Origin: Actinoplanes philippinensis
GTDB taxonomy: Bacteria; Actinomycetota; Actinomycetes; Mycobacteriales; Micromonosporaceae
Assembly (NCBI RefSeq): GCF_900113015.1
Contig: NZ_FONV01000004.1
Span: 496,001-560,000 of the forward strand
DNA length: 64,000 bases
Direction of reading: 5' to 3'
The notes beneath the pieces are model-generated. The model worked only from the letters and a program-made list of their open reading frames with translations. It made no database searches and was not told where the DNA came from. The position numbers and the translations under genes were made by a program. This document shows positions 24,814-33,743 of this stretch, piece after piece; positions within the stretch are counted from its first letter, which is position 1; every line of letters starts with the position of its first letter.

Positions 24814-27800
24814 GCGGTGGCCTTTCCGAGGACGAGCAGCGGGCTGCCGGGAGCGACCTGGCTGCCCGGGGTGACGAGGACGTCGGTGACCTGGGCGTCG
24901 CGGGGCGCGGTGAGCACGGTCTCGAGTTTCATGGCCTCCAGCGCCAGCAGGGGCTGACCGGCGGTGACCCGGTCGCCGGGGCGTACGTCGACACGCCACA
25001 CGCCGGCGACGAACGGCGCCTCGACCAGGACGCCGCCGTCGGGCACGGTGACGGCGCCGGACACCGGTGGGGCGGGCGGCTCGGGCCGCGGGTCGAACTC
25101 ACCGGCGGCCGCCCAGGCGTCGCGTTCCCGGCCGAAGGCGGCCGCCTGGGTGTCGCGGAACGCGGCGATGGAGCCGGCGTTCGCGGCGAGGAAGTCCTCG
25201 TGGTCGGCGAGGCGGAAGGCGCCGTCCTCGATGCGCAGCCGGTGCCGTCCGGCGGCGACGTCGGCGCGCAGGTCGAGCAACTCCTCGGCGCCGACCGGGT
25301 ACCAGGAGATCCGGTCGAAGTGGCGCAGCAGCCACGGGTCGCCGGGCTCGCGCCGCCAGCGGCTCCACACCTGGACGGTACGGCCGACGAACTGGTAGCC
25401 GCCGGGTCCTTCCATGCCGTAGATGCAGAGGTAGGCGCCACCGATGCCGACCGCGTTCTCCGGTGTCCAGGTGCGTGCCGGGTTGTACTTGGTGGTGACC
25501 AGCCGGTGCCGTGGATCGAGCGGGGTGGCGACCGGCGCGCCCAGGTAGACGTCGCCGAGACCGAGGACCAGATAGCTGGCGTCGTAGACGGTGCGGTGCA
25601 CGTCGTCGACGCTGTCCAGGCCGTTGACCCGGCGGATGAACTCGATGTTCCACGGGCACCAGGGGGCGTCGTCGCGGACCCCGGCGGTGTAGCGGGCGAT
25701 CGCCTCGCGGGTGGCCGGGTCGTCCCAGGACAGCGGCAGGTGCACCACCCGGCTCGGCACCTGCAGGTCGCGGGTGGCGGGCAGCTGCTCGTCGATCTCC
25801 CGGACCAGGCCGAGCAGGCGGGGTACGGGCAGCCGGTCCGGGTCGACGTGGATCTGCAGGGAGCGGATGCCGGGAGTCAGGTCGAGCACGCCGTCCAGGT
25901 TCTCCGCGCGCAGCCGCTGCATCAGGGCGTGCCCGCGCATCCGCAGGCCCAGGTCGAGGGTCATCGGCCCGTACTCGACGAGCAGGTTGTCGTCGCCGCT
26001 GCGGCGGTAGGTGACGGCCGGGGCGCCGTCGGTGGGTTCACGGCGGCCCAGGACACCGTCGTCGCCGGTGAGCAGCGGGGTCACCGGGGCGAGCGGCCTG
26101 GCCCGCAGGTCGCGGGCGGTGTCGTCGGAGACGGGTACGAACCGGACGGTGTCGCCGGGGGTGAGCTGGCCGAGTTTCCAGCGCTCGGCGGTGACCACGG
26201 TGGCCGGGCAGACGAAGCCGCCGAGGCTGGGGCCGTCCGGTCCGAGCAGGATCGGGACGTCACCGGTGAAGTCGACGGCGCCGACCGCGTACGGGGTGTC
26301 GTGGATGTTCGACGGGTGCAGGCCGGCCTCGCCGCCGTCGGCGCGTGCCCAGCGGGGTTTCGGGCCGATCAGGCGTACGCCGGTGCGGGCCGAGTTGAAG
26401 TGCACCTCCCACGAGGCGGCGTAGAACTCCTCGATGTCGTCGCGGGTGAAGAACTCCGGGGCGGCGTGCGGGCCCTCGGTGACGGCGATGCGCCAGTCGC
26501 GGGCGATGACCGGCCGTTCGTGGGGCGGCACCGGCCCGCCGGCCGTCCCGGCGGCCGCCGCGCGGGGGCGCAGCACGTCGCCGAGGCGCAGCGCCCGCCC
26601 GCCGTGGCCGCCGAACTGCCCGAGGGTGAAGGTGGACGCGCTGCCCAGGTGGCGGGGCACGTCGAGGCCACCGGCGACCAGCAGGTAGACCCGCAGACCG
26701 CCGTCGGCGGCCCGGCCGATGTCGAGAACCGCGCCGGCCGGCACGTCGACCGGCTCCCACATCGGGGCCGGGGCGCCGTCGACGGTGACCGGCACGGTGG
26801 CGCCGGTGACGCAGACGGTCGTCGCGGCGGTGAACCGCAGCGCCGGTCCGTCGACGGTGCACTCCAGGCCGGGCGCGCCGGCCGGGTTGCCGAGCGCCCG
26901 GTTGCCGAGCCGGAACGACAGGTCGTCCATCGGCCCGGACGGCGGCACACCCACCTCCCACAGTCCGGTACGGCCGGGCCAGTCCTGGACGGCGGTCAGC
27001 GTGCCGGGGCGTTCGACGACGATGCGGGGCTCGTGGTCGTGCACACCGGCGAGGGTCGCTGTGGAGTGCCGTACGGCCAGGACGTCCGCGTCGACGGCGG
27101 CGGCCCGCAGCAGTCCGAGGTTGGTCTCGATGCCGTCGATCCGGGTCGCGTCGAGCGCCCGGCGCAGGGCCGCGAAGGCGGCGGGCCGGTCCGGGCCGGT
27201 GGCGACGACCTTGGCCAGCATCGGGTCGTAGGCGGTGGTGACCTCGGTGCCGGCCTCGACCCAGCCGTCGACGCGCACCCCGTCGGGGAAGGTGACCGCG
27301 GTGACCAGGCCCGCGCTGGGCCGGTGGCCCTGGGCCGGGTCCTCGGCGTAGACCCGGGCCTCGACGGCCGCCCCGGCCGGGCGGGGCGGGTCCAGGTCGA
27401 GGGCGCCCTGGGCGAGCCGGAGCATCCACTCGACCAGGTCGACGCCGTGGATGGCCTCGGTGACCGGGTGCTCGACCTGGAGCCGGGCGTTGACCTCGAG
27501 GAACGACGCCTGTTCGCGTGCGGCGTCGTAGACGAACTCGACGGTGCCGGCCGACCGGTAGCCGACCGACCGGCACAGCGCCACCGCCGAGGAGTGCAGT
27601 TCGGCGCGGACCGTGTCCGGCAGGCCCGGCGCGGGCGCTTCCTCGATGACCTTCTGGTTACGGCGCTGCAGGCTGCAGTCGCGGTCGCCGAGCGCCACCA
27701 CCCGGCCCCGCCCGTCGCCGAAGATCTGCACCTCGATGTGCCGGGCGCGCTGCACGAACCGTTCCAGGAACACGCCGCCGCTGCCGAAGCTGGCGACCGC

Positions 27801-28358
27801 CATCCGCTCGACGGTGCCGTAGGCGGCGGCGAGTTCCTGCGGGGTGAAGCAGGCCCGCATGCCGATGCCGCCGCCACCGCCGGTGGCCTTGACCATCACC
27901 GGGTAGCCGATCCGCTGTGCCGCGGCGAGCGCCTCGTCGAGGCCGGACAGCAGGCCGGTGCCCTCGATCATCGGCACCCCGGCGGCCCGGGCCAGGTCGC
28001 GGGCCGTGTGTTTGGCGCCGAACGCGGTCAGCTGCGCCGGAGTCGGCCCGACGAACACGAGTCCGGCGTCCTCGACGGCGCCGGCGAATCCGGCGTCCTC
28101 GGAGAGGAACCCGTACCCGGGGTGCACGGCTCCGGCGCCGGTGGACAGCGCCGCGTCCAGGACCCGGTCCAGGCGCAGATAGCTGTCCCGGGCCGGGGCC
28201 GGGCCGAGGCGTACCGCCAGATCCGCCATCCGCACGTGCGGCGCGGACCGGTCCGGGTCGGAGAAGACCGCGACGGTCTTGAGGCCGATCCGGGCCGCGG
28301 TCCGGATGATGCGGCAGGCGATCTCACCGCGGTTGGCGACCAGCAGGGTGTCGAACAC
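24810..28358 (-). CDS. Biotin-dependent urea carboxylase / guanidine carboxylase
   Basis: An 1182-residue multidomain enzyme. Order: biotin carboxylase (residues 1-450; MFDTLLVANRGEIACRI, ATGGGGGIGMRAC ATP loop, EVNARLQVEHPVTE), carboxyltransferase halves related to KipA/KipI (about 460-1050; PGRTGLWEVGVPPSGPMD, then QIHVDPDRL and PSRVVHLPLSWDD), and a biotinyl domain at the end with EAMKLE. The reaction is ATP- and bicarbonate-dependent carboxylation of urea to allophanate, or of guanidine to carboxyguanidine. The neighbouring DUF1989 pair favours guanidine as a substrate (see findings). GTG 28358 follows GGGGGAG by seven bases. Confidence 0.93.
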   Translation of the reverse strand: MFDTLLVANRGEIACRIIRTAARIGLKTVAVFSDPDRSAPHVRMADLAVRLGPAPARDSYLRLDRVLDAALSTGAGAVHPGYGFLSEDAGFAGAVEDAGLVFVGPTPAQLTAFGAKHTARDLARAAGVPMIEGTGLLSGLDEALAAAQRIGYPVMVKATGGGGGIGMRACFTPQELAAAYGTVERMAVASFGSGGVFLERFVQRARHIEVQIFGDGRGRVVALGDRDCSLQRRNQKVIEEAPAPGLPDTVRAELHSSAVALCRSVGYRSAGTVEFVYDAAREQASFLEVNARLQVEHPVTEAIHGVDLVEWMLRLAQGALDLDPPRPAGAAVEARVYAEDPAQGHRPSAGLVTAVTFPDGVRVDGWVEAGTEVTTAYDPMLAKVVATGPDRPAAFAALRRALDATRIDGIETNLGLLRAAAVDADVLAVRHSTATLAGVHDHEPRIVVERPGTLTAVQDWPGRTGLWEVGVPPSGPMDDLSFRLGNRALGNPAGAPGLECTVDGPALRFTAATTVCVTGATVPVTVDGAPAPMWEPVDVPAGAVLDIGRAADGGLRVYLLVAGGLDVPRHLGSASTFTLGQFGGHGGRALRLGDVLRPRAAAAGTAGGPVPPHERPVIARDWRIAVTEGPHAAPEFFTRDDIEEFYAASWEVHFNSARTGVRLIGPKPRWARADGGEAGLHPSNIHDTPYAVGAVDFTGDVPILLGPDGPSLGGFVCPATVVTAERWKLGQLTPGDTVRFVPVSDDTARDLRARPLAPVTPLLTGDDGVLGRREPTDGAPAVTYRRSGDDNLLVEYGPMTLDLGLRMRGHALMQRLRAENLDGVLDLTPGIRSLQIHVDPDRLPVPRLLGLVREIDEQLPATRDLQVPSRVVHLPLSWDDPATREAIARYTAGVRDDAPWCPWNIEFIRRVNGLDSVDDVHRTVYDASYLVLGLGDVYLGAPVATPLDPRHRLVTTKYNPARTWTPENAVGIGGAYLCIYGMEGPGGYQFVGRTVQVWSRWRREPGDPWLLRHFDRISWYPVGAEELLDLRADVAAGRHRLRIEDGAFRLADHEDFLAANAGSIAAFRDTQAAAFGRERDAWAAAGEFDPRPEPPAPPVSGAVTVPDGGVLVEAPFVAGVWRVDVRPGDRVTAGQPLLALEAMKLETVLTAPRDAQVTDVLVTPGSQVAPGSPLLVLGKATA

Positions 28359-28361
28359 GCG

Positions 28362-29006
28362 TCACTCCCCCGTGATGATCATGCGAACCGGAGTCGGGTC
28401 GAACCCGTTGCACGGGTTGTTGATCTGCGGGCAGTTCGACACCAGGACCAGCACGTCGATCTCGGCGCGCAGGGCCACACGCAGGCCGGGCGCGGAGATG
28501 CCGTCGACGATGCCGAGGCTGCCGTCCGGGTCGACGGGCACGTTCATGTACCAGTTGATGTTGCTGACCAGGTCCCGTTTGCCGAGCCCCCACCGCGCGC
28601 CCTCGATCAGGAAGTTCTCCACACAGGCATGCTGGTGCTTGGTGTGGTGGCCGTATCGCAGCGTGTTGGACTCGCGGCTGCAGGCGCCGCCGACGGTGTC
28701 GTGCCGGCCCACCTCGTCGGCCACCACGGTCATCAGCGGCCGGGCCTCGCTGGAGCGCAGCACACTGCCGGTGGTCAGGAAGATCCCGCCCTGCGCGGCC
28801 AGCGTGTCCGGCGCCGAGTACCGCTCGGCGGTGTCGGCGGCGTTGTAGAGCAGGCAGTCGACGGCCTGGTTGCCGTGCAGGTCGACGATGGTCAGCGTCT
28901 GTCCCCGGCGGACGATCGCCGACCAGGGCGCCCGTGCCGCGACGGTCTCGTCGAGGACGATCGGGCCGGTCACCAGGGCCGGCGGGGTGCTCGTGGCGGC
29001 GGTCAT
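28362..29006 (-). CDS. DUF1989 protein, urea amidolyase-associated protein 2 type (carboxyguanidine deiminase subunit)
   Basis: A 214-residue DUF1989 protein. Visible blocks are RRGQTLTIVDLHGNQAVDCL, QGGIFLTTGSVL, CSRESNTLRYGHH, and LVLVSNCPQINNPCNGFDPTP. It contains the cysteines and His expected for a metal site. Proteins of this type are known as UAAP2 and, with the UAAP1 partner, form carboxyguanidine deiminase (CgdAB), which converts carboxyguanidine to allophanate. ATG 29006 overlaps the stop of the preceding DUF1989 gene by four bases and the carboxylase starts three bases after its stop, consistent with stoichiometric expression. Confidence 0.88.
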   Translation of the reverse strand: MTAATSTPPALVTGPIVLDETVAARAPWSAIVRRGQTLTIVDLHGNQAVDCLLYNAADTAERYSAPDTLAAQGGIFLTTGSVLRSSEARPLMTVVADEVGRHDTVGGACSRESNTLRYGHHTKHQHACVENFLIEGARWGLGKRDLVSNINWYMNVPVDPDGSLGIVDGISAPGLRVALRAEIDVLVLVSNCPQINNPCNGFDPTPVRMIITGE

Positions 29007-29809
29007 CCGATCCCCCTGGCGGTCAGGTAGTCGGCGGTGTTGAGAAGGGCACGCTCGCCTTCCGGCGAGCGCGACCAGAGAGGGTCACCGGGTGCGGCCG
29101 GTGACGACTTCCAAGCCCGCAGTTGTACGGCGGAACTCGTGTACGCCGGGCGCGGATCCAGCGGGTGCGGGACGTTGACGAGCAGCACGATCAGCGGCAT
29201 CTCGGCGCGCAGCTCGACACCGGCGCCGGCCCCGGCCGAACCGAGCCAGCGGAACCGGCCGTCGTCGTCCACGCGTACCCCTTGGAAGAACGAGATGCTC
29301 GGCGGCAGGTCGCGGCGGGTCAGGCCGTGTTTCGCCGCGGCCAGGGTGAACAGTTCCCGCCCGGCCGGGGTCGGGCCGTGCGGGCTGCCGTCGCCGTACC
29401 GGTCGGTGTTGGCCTTGCGGGTGGAGGTGCCGCAGAAGGCGTCGGACCGGCCGGGCGCCCCGGCGGTGACCGAGGCGAGCGCGCGGCCCTGGTCGGAGAG
29501 CAGCAGGTGGCCCTCACCGATGTAGGCCTGCCAGAGCACCTTCACCGTGTCGGCGACGTTGAGGCGTTCCCACGGTTCGTCGGCGTTGAACAGCAGCACC
29601 GAGACGCAGGCGTCGCCGTACAGGTCGGTCAGGCGCAGCGTGACGCCCCGGGCCAGCCGTCTGCTCGCGTAGCCGCCGCCGGGAACGGTCTCGGCCCAGA
29701 TCAGGCCGTCGCCGAGCCGGTCGGCCGGAACCGTCGGCATGCACTCGACGACGGTGGTCCCCTGGGCGCGGGCGTGCTCGCGGGCGCCCGCGGTGGTGGC
29801 GGTGCTCAT
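29003..29809 (-). CDS. DUF1989 protein, urea amidolyase-associated protein 1 type (carboxyguanidine deiminase subunit)
   Basis: A 268-residue DUF1989 protein, paralogous to the next gene. Conserved parts include VPGGGYASRRLARGVTLRLT, LYGDACVSVLLFNADEPWERL, FCGTSTRKANTDRYG and LIVLLVNVPHPLDPRPAY. It has an N-terminal extension of about 40 residues relative to its partner. It is likely the second subunit of carboxyguanidine deiminase. It overlaps the permease stop and the next start by four bases each. Confidence 0.88.
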   Translation of the reverse strand: MSTATTAGAREHARAQGTTVVECMPTVPADRLGDGLIWAETVPGGGYASRRLARGVTLRLTDLYGDACVSVLLFNADEPWERLNVADTVKVLWQAYIGEGHLLLSDQGRALASVTAGAPGRSDAFCGTSTRKANTDRYGDGSPHGPTPAGRELFTLAAAKHGLTRRDLPPSISFFQGVRVDDDGRFRWLGSAGAGAGVELRAEMPLIVLLVNVPHPLDPRPAYTSSAVQLRAWKSSPAAPGDPLWSRSPEGERALLNTADYLTARGIG

Positions 29810-31371
29810 GCGGGCTCCCCCGGCGCGACGACCGGCAGGGTCAGGTGCAGGCTGCGGGTACGGGCCCGGTAGCGCGAGTACACCAGGGCGCCGGCCAGGA
29901 TCGCGCCGCCGACGAACAGCAGCGAGAAGTAGTGCAGGTACCAGTGGGCGCCGGCCGGGTCGTACACCTCCTGGCGTGGCCAGCCGAGGTTGAGGATCAT
30001 GCCGATGCCGTAGACCACGGCCAGGACGTTGACGGCGATCCCGAACCGGCCGAGGGTGAACAGCCGGCCGCCGCGCTCGGTGCTCACCCCCTCCTCGCCG
30101 CCCGGCCAGCCCTTCAGCCGGCGGGCCAGCAGCGGGACCGTCACCAGCGCGTAGGCGATGTAGAGCATGACGATGCAGACGCTGGTGATGGCCGTGAACA
30201 GGGCGGCCTGTCCGATGTTGACCAGCAGCACGGCGATCGCGCCGGCGCCGACGACGATCGCCGGGAGCACCGGTGTGCCGGTCCGGGCCGGAACCCTGGC
30301 CAGGGCCGCGGAGAACGGCAGGACACCGTCGCGGGCCATCGAGAAGATCATCCGGCTGCCGGCGGTCTGGATGGCGAGCGTGCAGACCGCCACCGCGATG
30401 GCCACGTCGACCAGCAGGATCCGCCCGCCCGTCTCGCCGAGCCGGCTGGTCAGCACGTACGGCAGGCCCTCGGTGGCGAGCCGGCCGTCGGTGAGGCTGG
30501 GCGCCGCCATCAGAGCCACCAGCAGCATCAGGCCGCCGCCGATGCCGGCCGCGGCCAGCGCCCGCAGGATGGTGCGGGGCGCGGTGTGCCGGGGATCACG
30601 GGTCTCCTCGCTGAGTTCGCCGGCGCTGTCGAAACCGACCACGACGTACGCCGCCATCAGCGCCGAGACCAGGAACGGGCCGACGTAGGCGAGCCCGGTG
30701 CCGGTGCCGCCGGTGTCGAACACGACGCCGGGGCCACGTTCGGCGTGGAAGAGCAGCAGGCCGATCACCGCGACCACGCCGATGATCTCCAGGGTGACGC
30801 CGGTGCTGTTGACGATGGCCATCAGGCGTACGCCGATGACGTTGATGATCGTGGTGATCGTGATCAGGATCGAGCCGAGGAGGACGGCGTTGGTGGCGCC
30901 GCTGGTCGAGGTCAGTGACGGGTCGCCGCCGACCAGCTGGAACCCGGACCAGATCTGTGGGAGCACCACCTGCAGGGCGATCGCGGCAGCGGCGACGGTG
31001 GCGATCTGCGCGATGATCATCACCCAGCCGGCGAACCAGCCGACCGTGGCGCCGGCCAGACGCCGGGACCACTGGTAGATGCAGCCGGAGAGCGGATAGC
31101 GGGCGGCGAGCTCGGCGAAGGTGAGGGCCACCATGAACTGGCCGGCGAAGACCAGGGGCCAGGTCCAGAAGAAGGCCGGGCCCCCGAAGGAGAAACCGAA
31201 CGCGAACAGCTGGAAGACCGTGGTGAGGATGGACACGAAGGAGAAGCCCGCGGCGAACGACGCATAGCTGCCGATGCCGCGGCGCAGTTCCGGCTCGTAG
31301 CCGAATTCACGCAGGTCAGCGGCGTCGGCCTGGTCGGTGGCGGGCGCGGGCAGGGTGGGGGTGGTGGACAA
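29806..31371 (-). CDS. APC-superfamily amino acid/amine permease, first gene of the urea/guanidine operon
   Basis: A 521-residue permease with about 12 membrane segments. Segment 1 carries SFAAGFSFVSILTTVFQLF, the consensus region before the unwound helix of APC transporters, and residues near 210 give GFDSAGELSEETRDPRHTAPR, the conserved loop after segment 6. It probably imports urea, guanidine or a related cation for the downstream enzymes. The TTG at 31371 follows GAGGAGG at 5-8 bases; no ATG or GTG in this frame has a comparable site. A TetR-type palindrome sits 26 bases upstream. Confidence 0.88.
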   Translation of the reverse strand: MSTTPTLPAPATDQADAADLREFGYEPELRRGIGSYASFAAGFSFVSILTTVFQLFAFGFSFGGPAFFWTWPLVFAGQFMVALTFAELAARYPLSGCIYQWSRRLAGATVGWFAGWVMIIAQIATVAAAAIALQVVLPQIWSGFQLVGGDPSLTSTSGATNAVLLGSILITITTIINVIGVRLMAIVNSTGVTLEIIGVVAVIGLLLFHAERGPGVVFDTGGTGTGLAYVGPFLVSALMAAYVVVGFDSAGELSEETRDPRHTAPRTILRALAAAGIGGGLMLLVALMAAPSLTDGRLATEGLPYVLTSRLGETGGRILLVDVAIAVAVCTLAIQTAGSRMIFSMARDGVLPFSAALARVPARTGTPVLPAIVVGAGAIAVLLVNIGQAALFTAITSVCIVMLYIAYALVTVPLLARRLKGWPGGEEGVSTERGGRLFTLGRFGIAVNVLAVVYGIGMILNLGWPRQEVYDPAGAHWYLHYFSLLFVGGAILAGALVYSRYRARTRSLHLTLPVVAPGEPA

Positions 31372-31396
31372 GACCGCCTCCTCGGGGCCGGAATAC

Positions 31397-31410
31397 CTGT
31401 CAGTTGACAG
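31397..31410. promoter_or_regulatory. Palindromic operator upstream of the urea/guanidine operon
   Basis: CTGTCAGTTGACAG is a perfect inverted repeat with a two-base centre, between the TTG start of the permease (31371) and the divergent tetR start (31531). The position fits repression of the operon by that regulator. No ykkC/guanidine riboswitch signature was seen in the leader. Confidence 0.75.
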
Positions 31411-31530
31411 ATTTACGGCCCCACCCTCGGCGGGGGTTTCTGCTCGGTAAATCCTGGGTTGCCGCACGTGTCGCCGGCGTTACACCGCCGACGGTCCGGA
31501 AGTGACATCACCACATGCGACGATGCAGGC

Positions 31531-32145
31531 GTGAGCGCCACGCCCCCCACCGCCGGCCGCCCCCGATCCGGAGCCCGGCGGATGCCCGACGCCACGGCCC
31601 GCGAGGAGATCCTCGACGCCGCGGCCGAACTGTTCGCCCAGCGTGGCTACGCCGCCACGTCGACCCGGCTGATCGCCGAGACGGTCGGGATCCGGCAGGC
31701 GTCGCTCTACTACCACTTCCCCAACAAGGAACAGATCCTCGCCGAGCTGCTCGAGGCCACCGTGCGGCCCTCGCTCACCTACGCCGAGGAGCTGTCGGCC
31801 AAGGACCTGCCGCCGGCCACCGCGCTGCGCGACCTGGTCGAGTACGACGTCGGCGTGCTGGTCGGCGCCCGCTGGAACATCGGCATCCTGTATGCCCTGC
31901 CGGAGATCGCCACCGAGCCCTTCGCCCGTTTCCGGCGCGAACGTGACCAGCTGCGCCTGGCCTACCGCGCGCTGGTCGAGGCGGCCGGCCCGGAGACCGC
32001 GGGCATCACCGGCGACCTGGTGTTCGGCCTGGTCGAGAGCGTCATCGGGATGCGCCGTGACCTTCCCGGCCTGCCGGCCCCCGAGCAGTTGCAGGAAGCG
32101 ATCGGCGCCGCGGCGATCCGGCTGCTCGGTCCGGGGCCGGGGTGA
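31531..32145 (+). CDS. TetR/AcrR family regulator of the divergent urea/guanidine operon
   Basis: A 204-residue protein. The DNA-binding domain lies at about 20-70: AREEILDAAAELFAQRGYAATSTRLIAETVGIRQASLYYHFPNKEQILAELLEA, a textbook TetR helix-turn-helix with LYYHFPNK. The C-terminal domain is helical without a named ligand pocket. GTG 31531 was chosen over 31459 because the earlier residues overlap the operon's promoter. Its divergent position and the palindrome in between make it the likely local repressor. Confidence 0.88.
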   Translation: MSATPPTAGRPRSGARRMPDATAREEILDAAAELFAQRGYAATSTRLIAETVGIRQASLYYHFPNKEQILAELLEATVRPSLTYAEELSAKDLPPATALRDLVEYDVGVLVGARWNIGILYALPEIATEPFARFRRERDQLRLAYRALVEAAGPETAGITGDLVFGLVESVIGMRRDLPGLPAPEQLQEAIGAAAIRLLGPGPG

Positions 32146-32206
32146 GCGGTCGACCGGACGGCCGGTGAGGTGGGCGGGACGCAGGCGCGGCGGGGTGGCG
32201 TGGGCG

Positions 32207-32827
32207 TCAGCCGCCGGTCGGGTGGAACTCGCGGCTGGAGGTGTTCCCGGCGGGCTCGACCGGGACGCTCTGCAGGCCGGCGATGAGCGTGTCGATCAGG
32301 AATCGGTAGCTGCGGTCCACCTCGCGGGGCAGGCCGAACCCGCCCGCCGCCTCCACCGTCACGAATCCGTGCAGGCTGGAACGCAGCACGCGGGCGGCGT
32401 CGACGGCATGCGTGCCGCGCAGCTCGAAGCCGGCCAGGACGTCGTACATGATCTGCATGACCTCGTTGTTCAACCGCCGGTGCTCCTCGTCCTCGTCACC
32501 GGCTCCGGGCGCCCGGACCGCGGACGCGTAGCGGCCCGGATGGGCGACGGACCATCGGCGGTAGGCGTCGGCGAACGCGCGCACCGCATCGGGTCCGGCC
32601 CGGCCGACGGCCACCCGTGACACCGCGTCCCGGAAGTCGCGCATCGCCTGCAGCGTGATCCCGTGGCGCAGCGCCTCGAGGGAGTCGACGTGTTTGTAGA
32701 GCGACGGGGTGCGCACGCCGAGGCGGTCCGCCAGCAGGCCCATGGTCAGTCTCTCGAAGCCGATCTCGTCGGCGAGCGCGGCCCCGGCCTCGATCACCGC
32801 GGCCGGGGCCAGTCCGGCCCTAGGCAC
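32207..32827 (-). CDS. TetR family regulator with WHG domain
   Basis: A 206-residue regulator; residues about 8-55 (VIEAGAALADEIGFERLTMGLLADRLGVRTPSLYKHVDSLEAL) form the DNA-binding domain. The C-terminal part with YRRWSVAHPGRYASAV and SSLHGFVTVEAAGGFGLP is typical of the WHG-domain subgroup. It begins with GTG 32827, overlapping the stop of the hydrolase gene by eight bases, so the two are coupled and the regulator is likely to act on their shared upstream palindromes. Confidence 0.9.
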   Translation of the reverse strand: MPRAGLAPAAVIEAGAALADEIGFERLTMGLLADRLGVRTPSLYKHVDSLEALRHGITLQAMRDFRDAVSRVAVGRAGPDAVRAFADAYRRWSVAHPGRYASAVRAPGAGDEDEEHRRLNNEVMQIMYDVLAGFELRGTHAVDAARVLRSSLHGFVTVEAAGGFGLPREVDRSYRFLIDTLIAGLQSVPVEPAGNTSSREFHPTGG

Positions 32828-33650
32828 GAGCGTTCGCCTGCAGGAAGGTCAGCATCAGGGCCACCGTTTCGTCGGGGAACTGGGCGTGCGGGTAGTGACC
32901 GGCGCCGTCGATCATCTCAAGCCGCGCGGTCCCGGCGGGCATCGCGGCCACGATCGCCTCGCCTTCGGCCCGGGGGTCGACCCAGTCGGGGTCGAGCGTG
33001 CCCTCCACGATCAGGGCCGGGCAGCGCACGTTGCCGAGCTGGGCGCCGGCGTCGGCGGGCGAGACCTGGGTCATCTTCTGCAGGGCCTTCATCCGGCCCG
33101 GCTCGCGCAGCATCGTCTCGGTCGCGGCGAGGTCGGCGCTCCAGTCGGCGGGCTTGCGCCCCGGGTAGGCGAGGTCGAGGTAGCCCTTCCACGACGAGAG
33201 GCTGCCCATCATCGTGCCGGCCAGCTTGACCGCGCCCTGCCGATACCGGCTGTTGCCGAGGTCGCCGAAGCGGAACGACTGGGCGCGGGTGAACGGCGCC
33301 AGCTCGACGATGCCGCTGACCAGCTCGGGCGCCTGGGCGGCGGCGATGGTGACGGCGCCACCGGAGATCGAGTGCCCGACCAGGACGGCCGGACCGCCGA
33401 GGTGGCGCACGAGGGCGAGGATGTCGCCGGCGATGTCCGTACGCGAATAGGACGGCCACTGCGCACTGGACTCGCCCGCGCCGCGCAGGTCCATCGTGGC
33501 GACGCGGTAGCCGGCGCCGACGAGCCGGGGCGTGACGAACCGGTAGGCGCCGCGGCTGTTGCCGATGCCGGGGACGAGGACGACGAGCGGCCCGTCGCCG
33601 GTCACGTCGTAGGCGATCGTGCCGCCGTCGATGGTCAGGTGCTGCGTCAT
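32820..33650 (-). CDS. Alpha/beta-fold hydrolase
   Basis: A 276-residue hydrolase. The oxyanion region is VVLVPGIGNSRGAYR, the nucleophile elbow is LVGHSISGGA (Ser), the acid is likely in EGTLDPDWVDP and the histidine in DGAGHYPHAQFPD. The substrate is unknown, perhaps an ester or lactone. It leads a two-gene unit with the TetR gene downstream. Two overlapping palindromes precede its start. Confidence 0.92.
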   Translation of the reverse strand: MTQHLTIDGGTIAYDVTGDGPLVVLVPGIGNSRGAYRFVTPRLVGAGYRVATMDLRGAGESSAQWPSYSRTDIAGDILALVRHLGGPAVLVGHSISGGAVTIAAAQAPELVSGIVELAPFTRAQSFRFGDLGNSRYRQGAVKLAGTMMGSLSSWKGYLDLAYPGRKPADWSADLAATETMLREPGRMKALQKMTQVSPADAGAQLGNVRCPALIVEGTLDPDWVDPRAEGEAIVAAMPAGTARLEMIDGAGHYPHAQFPDETVALMLTFLQANARA

Positions 33651-33680
33651 GGCGTGTTCTCCCCAGGCTGGCTTTCGCTG

Positions 33681-33706
33681 TTAGCCATAAAGCTAATGCA
33701 ATTAGC
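33681..33706. promoter_or_regulatory. Overlapping palindromes upstream of the hydrolase-tetR operon
   Basis: Two inverted repeats overlap: TTAGC-N6-GCTAA (33681-33696) and the perfect GCTAAT-GCA-ATTAGC (33692-33706). They lie 31-56 bases upstream of the hydrolase start in an AT-rich island, a likely operator/promoter overlap for the co-transcribed TetR protein. Confidence 0.78.
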
Positions 33707-33743
33707 CTGACATCGTCAAGGTCCGCCGTAGCACCGCGTGCGC

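Noticed and set aside
25200..29030. A 1276-codon open frame on the plus strand opposite the carboxylase operon
   Set aside because: It is the high-GC shadow of strongly supported minus-strand genes, with Gly/Arg/Val-rich low-information sequence and no domains.
31372..31530. A guanidine-I (ykkC) riboswitch before the permease
   Set aside because: The conserved motifs expected for that RNA were not found on the minus strand; only a palindrome and a GC-rich stem are present.
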